From positions 1 through 11,793 of the forward strand of contig JAEUUM010000073.1 of NCBI GenBank assembly GCA_016787375.1: a stretch of 11,793 nucleotides of DNA. The letters run 5' to 3'. The DNA is from Saprospiraceae bacterium (GTDB lineage Bacteria; Bacteroidota; Bacteroidia; Chitinophagales; Saprospiraceae). The notes beneath the pieces are model-generated. The model was not told the DNA's origin and ran no database searches. It saw nothing but the letters and a program-made list of their open reading frames with translations. How positions within the stretch are numbered: the first letter of the stretch is position 1; each line of letters starts with the position of its first letter. A program made the translations under genes and the position numbers. Positions 6,645 to 11,793 of the stretch are shown one piece after another.

Positions 6645-7646
6645 ATGAAAAACATTTTTGGTTTCTTGCTAGCAATGATTTTTAGCCAACTTGTATTCTC
6701 GCAAAACATTTGGAATGTGAAGGCGATACAGCCAAGTGGAAAAATTCTTGACATAAAAGCAATTGATAAACAAGGAAATTATTTGGACGTAAAAGCAATT
6801 TCAATATCGGCCAACAATCAGTATCTTGATGTAAAAGCCATTAAAAATGGTAAATACCTTTCTGTAAAGCTAATGCCAGGAAATGAACGGTATCATCCAA
6901 TGAAAGCAATTGATGAAAATGGTGATGTTCTTGATATCAAAGCTATAACAGCCCAAAAGGAGAAAATCGATGTAAAAGGGGTTCGGCAAGATGGACATAT
7001 TATTAGCATAAAAGCGGTTACATCCACTGGGGATTTCTATGGTGTAAAGGCTATTTCAAAAGATGGCAAGCTCAGAGATGTTAAGGGAGTTAAATTTGAG
7101 AATTCAGATATAGAGGGAACAACGCAAGGGAAAGATTTTTTTGCAAATGTGAAAGCACTTCCACAAATAGTATGCAATGGTGATGAGATGATCTGGCATG
7201 TAAAGGGCATAAGCCCTGATGGAAAATTGTTGGATATTAAAGCAATTGGCAAAGATGGAAAACCAAATGACGTCAAAGCTATATTCGAAAATGGAAATAA
7301 CCATATCATCGACATCAAGGCATTTATTGGAGATGCAAAATTGCCAGTTAAAATATTATCCTCGAAAGAGAAATATGGACCTGTAAAAGCAATTGGAAAT
7401 GACGGTTTGATTTATGATATAAAATGCTTAGATGAGGCAGGAAATAAATTAGATGTGAAAGGGGTAACGGTTGATGGAAACATCACCAATATTAAGGTGG
7501 TTGCAAGAGATGGAAGCTTTTGGGGTGTAAAGGCTATTTCACCTAGTGGTAATTTCTATGATGTAAAAGGTATTAATCTTGAGAATGAAATTAAAGTAAA
7601 CGGAATTGTTGTAAAAGCTCATGTAAAGGCCTTGCCCCAAGAATAG
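6645..7646 (+). CDS. Exported protein of 24 short 'VKAI' repeats in two homologous blocks
   Basis: The 333-residue protein starts with a signal peptide (hydrophobic 4-19) and likely cleavage before Gln20. The whole mature chain is a repeat array: a core of hydrophobic residue, Lys, Ala/Gly, Ile/Val, followed by a polar turn such as xxDGKxxD. Core hydrophobic residues lie at 25, 37, 49, 63, 74, 86, 98, 110, 122, 134, 146 and 169, and again at 186, 198, 210, 224, 235, 247, 259, 271, 283, 295, 307 and 327. Each block starts IW[NH]VK and ends VKALPQ, so the gene arose by duplicating a block of about 150 residues. The period of 12 with alternating strand and turn predicts an all-beta solenoid or sheet. 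No enzyme motif, lipobox, transmembrane segment or type IX sorting domain is visible, so a periplasmic location is most likely. I cannot assign a function or name the family with confidence. Confidence 0.85.
   Translation: MKNIFGFLLAMIFSQLVFSQNIWNVKAIQPSGKILDIKAIDKQGNYLDVKAISISANNQYLDVKAIKNGKYLSVKLMPGNERYHPMKAIDENGDVLDIKAITAQKEKIDVKGVRQDGHIISIKAVTSTGDFYGVKAISKDGKLRDVKGVKFENSDIEGTTQGKDFFANVKALPQIVCNGDEMIWHVKGISPDGKLLDIKAIGKDGKPNDVKAIFENGNNHIIDIKAFIGDAKLPVKILSSKEKYGPVKAIGNDGLIYDIKCLDEAGNKLDVKGVTVDGNITNIKVVARDGSFWGVKAISPSGNFYDVKGINLENEIKVNGIVVKAHVKALPQE
6708..7643 (+). repeat. Internal duplication: two 12-repeat blocks within the VKAI protein gene
   Basis: Block A covers residues 22-174 (6708-7166) and block B residues 183-333 (7191-7643), offset by 161 residues. 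Spacings between consecutive repeat cores are 12, 12, 14, 11, then six of 12, in both blocks; the final spacing is 23 in A and 20 in B. Nucleotide identity between blocks is patchy, so the duplication is old and kept at protein level. Confidence 0.85.
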
Positions 7647-7660
7647 CTTTCACTGGTAAT

Positions 7661-7693
7661 AAAAAAAATACCCCGGGTAAAAGACCGGGGTAT
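7661..7693 (-). terminator. Rho-independent terminator of the TonB receptor gene
   Basis: Arms ATACCCCGG (7668-7676) and CCGGGGTAT (7685-7693) form a perfect 9-base GC-rich stem with an 8-base loop. Read on the minus strand the stem is followed by a run of Ts (7668-7661), the classical layout, 26 bases past the receptor's stop. The plus-strand repeat-protein gene ends 21 bases before the stem and may share it, but it lacks a T run on that side. Confidence 0.9.
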
Positions 7694-7718
7694 GATAACA
7701 GGATTAATAATCCTATGG

Positions 7719-10487
7719 TTAAAATTTATAAGTAAATGAAAGTCCTATATTGGTACCCGTAACGGTTCGTAATTTTAGGGTATCACCTTTATCGTATTTG
7801 CCAGACTTGTTTTGATCTTGATAAAAATTAGCCGGTTGGTTCAACAAGTCTTGGATATTTAGTTTGATTTCACCGTTTTTGAATATTCTTGCTGTTATTT
7901 GTGCATCAATTATGTCTCTTGGAGCTTCGTAGGTATCGAGGTATTGATTAGAACCTACCAACCAAATTCTTCTTCCAATTTTATTGTAAAGCACTGTCAA
8001 CCCGAATAAGCCATTCGGAGTTGTGTAAGATATTCCTCCGTTCAGTATGTATGGAGATTGCCCTTGCAATGCACGTTCGGTTGCATTTATACTTGAAGCT
8101 GCATCAACCGAAACATCAACACGACTGTAAATGTAGGCTAGGTTTCCGAAGATGGTTAAGTTGTTTACAAAGTTGATAACATTATCTAACTTGTATCTAA
8201 ATTCAAGTTCTCCTCCCAAATTCATGGCACTTTTAGCATTCGCAAAATTGAAATTTACGGTTCCTGAACCCAAAGTTTGATAAAACTGCTCAATTGGATT
8301 GTTGAAATGTTTGTAGAAAGTTGTTATCGACATCGATTGATTTCCTTCAGGAAAGATTTCGTATTTAAAATCAAGATTCGTGATTTTGGTTCTTACAAGA
8401 TCCGGGTTGCCAACCACTGCTGCTGATAGTGAAAAGTCATAAAAACTAAAAGGGGCTAATTCTCTGAAATTTGGTCTGGTAACTGTTTGTGAAGCAGAAA
8501 ATCTGAAATTGGTTTTCTCATTCAGCGAATACACTAAATTCACTGATGGCAGGTAATCGGTAGTCGTTTGATCAATGTTTACCGGTTTGCCGCCATATGT
8601 GAATGTCTCCAATTCTTGTCTGAAGTTCTCGATTCTCAGTCCACCTATAGCCTTAAATTTATCTGTAAAATTTTGTTCTGTCATCAAAAAACCTCCACTC
8701 AAAGTCGATGATGCACTATATGAGTCATTTGGGTTAGTGGATTCTTTCAGGACTACACCTTTTTCGCCTATATTGGCCTGATCAAAAATTTCACCTATAG
8801 GTTTTGTATAAATTGATTTGTCAAATTTAGAGATGTTGGAGATGGTATAACCAAATACCCTTGCATCAAACTGCCTGTCTCTTTGCTCACCGAATGCGCC
8901 TACTTTGAGGGTGCTTTTTAATCCTCTTGTGAAATATGGGATTGACAAGTCTGAGTTAGCTGAGTACATTCTCTCTGTTTGATCACTGTAGAATCTTCCT
9001 GCATAATTTGGAGAAGCTGCTCCTGAAGGTATGAATGCCAGGAATGGATCATCTGTTTCTGAATCAAAATTCTTTCTATAAGTCATTCTCCTGAAAGAAG
9101 GTGTGTTTCTGGCAATATCATTCGCCGAGACACCCCATTTCAACTTGACACCATCTTCGTTTAGCTGATGTTCACCTTTGAGTTGACTGCTTAAGAGTCT
9201 TGTGCTCTTGTACCACATTGCATAACTTTTATTACTGGCTTCCAGTTCCCATTCACTCCCATTCCTCTCTATAAATTGATCTTCTCCTTTAATGCTCAGA
9301 ATATTATTAAAAGTCAATTTACTGTTATCAGATAATTTGTAAGCTACATTTAATAAACCTCCTATTGCAGCGTCTTTTTTGAAGACATTGTCATAGTATG
9401 TGAATCTTTTAACAGTAGTATCAATATCGAAATCCGCTACTCTCTGAGTGTAGAATCGGTTATTTGTACTATAGCCCAAGGAGCCAATTATGCCTAAACT
9501 TCGTCCAAAAACTTCTTTGGTAGTACCCGCTGATAGTTGAACATTATATGCAGGAGCCATTGAGCTGAAGTTGTTAACAGCCCAATCGTTTGGTACCAAT
9601 TTAGAGGTATTGTATTTATCAGGACCTGTCAACGATTCTTTATTTACACCATCAGGAAGTGTCCTGTAATTGTGGTCGTAGCCCAACCAATCTGTCTTTG
9701 AGCCATTATAGAATGAATAGTTTTTGAATGTTGAAATGGAGTTGTGAACTCCACCTAAAGAAATTTGGAAGAATGGTTCCTCCGGCACATCACGGGTGTT
9801 TAACTCTATAACACCACCTGCAAATTCACCTGGTAAGTCAGGATTTGCAGTTTTGAAAATAACTAAATTTGACATCATACTTGCCGGGAAAAGGTCAAAA
9901 CTAAACGCCCTTCTGTCAGGCTCTGAAGAAGGCAATGCCAAACCGTTAATAAGTGCAGTATTATATCTGTCAGCAAGACCTCTGATTACCACAAATTTAT
10001 TGTCTTGTACGGTTGTGCCGCTAACCCTTTTTAGCACATCTCCTGTATTTCTGTCCGGGGTCTTTGATATTTCCTGACTGGTAATACCCGTGAGCATTGG
10101 TGCGCTTTTTTGCTGTAATTTTGTCAAAGCTGAAACAGTATTCCTATCGGCTTTTCCAACAACTATTACACCTTGTAGAACCTGGGCGTCTGATTCCATG
10201 TCAAAGTTTAAGTTAACAGGTGACCCTGTTGCAGTAAATGGAATCAGTATTTCCTTGTATCCTAAAAACTTTACGATCAATTGATGATCTCCTTTGGGTA
10301 CATTGGTAATTTCAAAATTTCCGTCAAAATCGGCAACAGATCCAAGTTGGGTTCCTTGAATGATGACTGTTGCACCTGTTAGTGGTTCTCCTGTAACTTT
10401 GTCTTTTACAACTCCAGAGATGGTTGACTGTCCAAAAGACAATAATGAAAACGTCGAGAGTAACGTTAGTAAAAGTATGTTTTTCAT
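7719..10487 (-). CDS. TonB-dependent outer-membrane receptor with carboxypeptidase-regulatory-like domain
   Basis: The 922-residue protein is an outer-membrane active-transport channel driven by TonB. A signal peptide ends at FG19, leaving Gln20. Residues 21-97 form a carboxypeptidase-regulatory-like beta-sandwich (SGVVKDKVTGEPLTGATV, DFDGNFEI, GDHQLIVKFLGYK). A TonB-box-like segment, LQGVIVVGK (104-112), precedes the plug (about 118-232), which includes VVIRGLADRYNTALINGL (166-183) and the PSSEPDRRAFSFDLFPA stretch. The rest, with many amphipathic strands, is the beta-barrel and ends in the typical terminal aromatic, TYKF. The plug pattern resembles receptors of the Xanthomonas/Caulobacter type more than SusC, and no SusD lies nearby, so the substrate cannot be named. 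It is a single gene, with a leader upstream and a strong terminator downstream. Near the C-terminus, an acidic DQNKSGKYDKGD loop looks like a metal-binding turn. Confidence 0.93.
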   Translation of the reverse strand: MKNILLLTLLSTFSLLSFGQSTISGVVKDKVTGEPLTGATVIIQGTQLGSVADFDGNFEITNVPKGDHQLIVKFLGYKEILIPFTATGSPVNLNFDMESDAQVLQGVIVVGKADRNTVSALTKLQQKSAPMLTGITSQEISKTPDRNTGDVLKRVSGTTVQDNKFVVIRGLADRYNTALINGLALPSSEPDRRAFSFDLFPASMMSNLVIFKTANPDLPGEFAGGVIELNTRDVPEEPFFQISLGGVHNSISTFKNYSFYNGSKTDWLGYDHNYRTLPDGVNKESLTGPDKYNTSKLVPNDWAVNNFSSMAPAYNVQLSAGTTKEVFGRSLGIIGSLGYSTNNRFYTQRVADFDIDTTVKRFTYYDNVFKKDAAIGGLLNVAYKLSDNSKLTFNNILSIKGEDQFIERNGSEWELEASNKSYAMWYKSTRLLSSQLKGEHQLNEDGVKLKWGVSANDIARNTPSFRRMTYRKNFDSETDDPFLAFIPSGAASPNYAGRFYSDQTERMYSANSDLSIPYFTRGLKSTLKVGAFGEQRDRQFDARVFGYTISNISKFDKSIYTKPIGEIFDQANIGEKGVVLKESTNPNDSYSASSTLSGGFLMTEQNFTDKFKAIGGLRIENFRQELETFTYGGKPVNIDQTTTDYLPSVNLVYSLNEKTNFRFSASQTVTRPNFRELAPFSFYDFSLSAAVVGNPDLVRTKITNLDFKYEIFPEGNQSMSITTFYKHFNNPIEQFYQTLGSGTVNFNFANAKSAMNLGGELEFRYKLDNVINFVNNLTIFGNLAYIYSRVDVSVDAASSINATERALQGQSPYILNGGISYTTPNGLFGLTVLYNKIGRRIWLVGSNQYLDTYEAPRDIIDAQITARIFKNGEIKLNIQDLLNQPANFYQDQNKSGKYDKGDTLKLRTVTGTNIGLSFTYKF

Positions 10488-10504
10488 TTCTTATAAATTT
10501 AGTG

Positions 10505-10512
10505 CAAAATTA
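10505..10512 (-). promoter_or_regulatory. Candidate -7 element for the TonB receptor gene
   Basis: On the minus strand this reads TAATTTTG, an exact TAnnTTTG match, 18 bases upstream of the ATG at 10487. The leader would be short (about 10-15 bases) and no clear -33 TTTG is present, so it could depend on an activator or be a chance match. Confidence 0.4.
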
Positions 10513-10626
10513 CCGGGGACAGCATAAGTTTGAGTTAAGCATATTTTACCTTAATGTTAATTTTGAATCAGTAATTTAATATTGGCTTAACATAGCAGGC
10601 AAGTCATGAATACTGTCTGATATTCA

Positions 10627-10657
10627 GTTGGATTTTCTTTGATTCGTCGTACATTTG
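10627..10657 (+). promoter_or_regulatory. Bacteroidota-type promoter for rsmG
   Basis: TACATTTG at 10650-10657 is an exact -7 match, identical to the element before the DUF937 gene. GTTG at 10627-10630 is a near-consensus -33 with a 19-base spacer. Transcription would begin near 10662, leaving a leader of about 12 bases before the ATG at 10674. Confidence 0.65.
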
Positions 10658-10673
10658 CGCTTCAAGTTTTAAT

Positions 10674-11300
10674 ATGGATGTTTTGATGAAATATTTTCCA
10701 GAGCTAAGCCCAGATCAGCAAAATCAACTTAAGCTGTTTTGTGAATTATTCATCGACTGGAACTCCAAAATAAATCTCATTTCAAGAAAGGATATTGATA
10801 ACTTGATGGTGCATCATGTAATACACAGTTTGGCAATTGCAAAAAACATGTCTTTTGCGCCTGAAACGAAGATTCTGGATCTGGGAACAGGCGGAGGGTT
10901 TCCAGGTATTCCTTTGGCAATTGTTTTTCCTGAAGTCCAGTTTACACTGATAGATAGTATTGGCAAAAAGATTATGGTCGTTAATGATATTGCCGAAAAG
11001 CTGGGTCTTAAGAATGTTACAGGTTTACATATCAGGGTTGAAGAACATAAAGAGAAGTACGATTTTGTCGTAACACGGGCTGTGGCGGATATTTCAAAAT
11101 TAATGCCCTGGACCCGCATGGTAATTTCAAAAACACACCGAAATGCCCTCCCTAATGGTTTGGTAGCGTTGAAAGGTTCAACTTTCAAAGATGAAATAAA
11201 AAACTCCGGTATCAGGGTTTACTACGAAGCAACACCCATTTCAAAATATTTCAATGAAGCGTATTTTAAAGAAAAATTTATTATTTATTATCAAGCTTGA
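10674..11300 (+). CDS. rsmG: 16S rRNA (guanine527-N7)-methyltransferase RsmG
   Basis: This 208-residue cytoplasmic enzyme transfers a methyl group from S-adenosylmethionine to N7 of G527 in 16S rRNA; loss is known to give low-level streptomycin resistance in other bacteria. The length matches the family. The N-terminal helical region contains WNSKINLISRKDIDNL (29-44) and the HHVIHSL motif (47-53). The SAM-binding loop is LDLGTGGGFPGIPLA (68-82), followed by TLIDSIGKK (91-99), where Asp94 should contact the cofactor ribose. VVTRAV (132-137) and LVALKG (163-168) are the later conserved strands. The ATG at 10674 is chosen because it follows a good promoter and gives the usual MD-x-L-x-KYFP start. 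The next gene begins 3 bases after its stop, so the two are probably cotranscribed. Confidence 0.96.
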   Translation: MDVLMKYFPELSPDQQNQLKLFCELFIDWNSKINLISRKDIDNLMVHHVIHSLAIAKNMSFAPETKILDLGTGGGFPGIPLAIVFPEVQFTLIDSIGKKIMVVNDIAEKLGLKNVTGLHIRVEEHKEKYDFVVTRAVADISKLMPWTRMVISKTHRNALPNGLVALKGSTFKDEIKNSGIRVYYEATPISKYFNEAYFKEKFIIYYQA

Positions 11301-11303
11301 CCT

Positions 11304-11793
11304 ATGACTAAAAACCAAATAATCGAATGTGTGCCTAATTTTTCTGAAGGCGTAAACATGGAAATTATAGAAAAGATTACTACTGAAATATCATCAGTAG
11401 AAGGTGTGAAATTACTGGATGTTGATCCCGGAAAAGCTACCAACAGAACGGTAGTAACCATGGTGGGAGAACCATCAAAGGTTATTGAAGCTGCCTTTAA
11501 AGCCATAAAAAAAGCATCTGAGTTAATAGATATGTCTAAGCATAAAGGTGAACATCCAAGAATGGGGGCTACGGATGTGTGCCCGTTGATCCCTATTTCA
11601 GGTATCTCAATGGAAGAAACAGCAGAATATGCTCACAAATTGGCAAAAAGAGTAGGCGAGGAATTGAATATACCGGTTTATATGTATGAAGCTGCAGCTA
11701 CGAAACCCGAAAGATCAAACTTGGCGGTAATTAGAGCAGGTGAATACGAAGGGTTTAATGAAAAAATCAAATTACCGGAATGGAAACCTGACT
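11304..11793 (+). CDS. Glutamate formimidoyltransferase, 3' end cut by the window edge
   Basis: Translation from the ATG at 11304 runs open for 163 codons to the edge. The enzyme transfers the formimino group of N-formimidoyl-glutamate to tetrahydrofolate, the last step of one histidine degradation route. The N-terminal formiminotransferase signature ECVPNFSEG (8-16) is followed by LLDVDPGKATNRTVVTMVG (37-55) and HKGEHPRMGATDVCPLIPI (80-98). His84 in GEHPRMG corresponds to the catalytic histidine of the mammalian enzyme (His82 in pig). YMYEAAATKPER (126-137) is another conserved block. Because the C-terminus is missing, one cannot tell whether it is the stand-alone transferase (about 300 residues) or fused to the cyclodeaminase. 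It follows rsmG by 3 bases, with no promoter or Shine-Dalgarno between, so expression probably relies on the rsmG transcript. Confidence 0.94.
   Translation, partial: MTKNQIIECVPNFSEGVNMEIIEKITTEISSVEGVKLLDVDPGKATNRTVVTMVGEPSKVIEAAFKAIKKASELIDMSKHKGEHPRMGATDVCPLIPISGISMEETAEYAHKLAKRVGEELNIPVYMYEAAATKPERSNLAVIRAGEYEGFNEKIKLPEWKPD

Noticed and set aside
6708..7643. CRISPR array or DNA satellite reading of the repeated VKAI coding sequence
   Set aside because: The repeats are conserved as protein with an intact frame, vary in DNA sequence, and have no fixed spacer layout.
7700..7714. Palindrome AGGATTA-A-TAATCCT after the TonB receptor stop
   Set aside because: A one-base loop cannot form a good RNA hairpin, and the real terminator lies just beyond; probably chance in AT-rich DNA.
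3931..10487. Possible starch utilisation (Sus-type) locus from the amylase and TonB receptor
   Set aside because: No SusD-like lipoprotein, sensor or regulator is present. The receptor lacks SusC-type plug features, and the two genes are separated by an opposite-strand gene and a strong terminator.
10814..11188. Minus-strand open frame of about 124 codons inside rsmG
   Set aside because: It is antisense to the conserved SAM-binding region of rsmG and shows no family features.

Overview
The window looks like chromosomal DNA of a member of the Bacteroidota. Four signs point there. The amylase ends in a type IX secretion (Por) sorting domain. The TonB receptor carries an N-terminal carboxypeptidase-regulatory-like domain. 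Promoters of the TAnnTTTG type lie upstream of several genes. The start codons are preceded by AT-rich sequence rather than a Shine-Dalgarno motif. The DNA is AT-rich throughout and I see no insertion sequence, integrase, CRISPR array, tRNA or rRNA.

Layout from left to right: (1) 1-1255, minus strand, a lipoprotein of the vanadium-dependent haloperoxidase / PAP2 phosphatase class, cut off by the left edge inside its third active-site motif. (2) 1463-3042, minus strand, a two-gene lipoprotein operon: a DUF4349 protein followed 5 bases later by a DUF1223 thioredoxin-like protein. (3) 3239-3859, plus strand, a DUF937 (YidB-like) protein, ended by a strong hairpin shared with the convergent amylase gene. 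(4) 3931-6423, minus strand, a large secreted GH13 alpha-amylase with an insert in domain B, an FN3-like module and a type IX sorting domain. (5) 6645-7646, plus strand, a secreted protein made of two copies of a block of twelve short 'VKAI' repeats. (6) 7719-10487, minus strand, a TonB-dependent outer-membrane receptor with its own terminator. (7) 10674-11300, plus strand, rsmG, followed after 3 bases by a glutamate formimidoyltransferase gene that runs off the right edge.

Most of the window encodes cell-envelope or secreted proteins: three predicted lipoproteins, one type IX secreted enzyme, one outer-membrane receptor and one exported repeat protein. The rsmG-formimidoyltransferase pair is housekeeping and metabolic. 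The amylase and the TonB receptor are near each other, but there is no SusD and the receptor is not SusC-like, so I do not call a polysaccharide utilisation locus. No defence or mobile system is visible. The most unusual item is the 24-copy repeat protein, whose two halves keep the same irregular repeat spacing. No intergenic gap exceeds about 220 bases.
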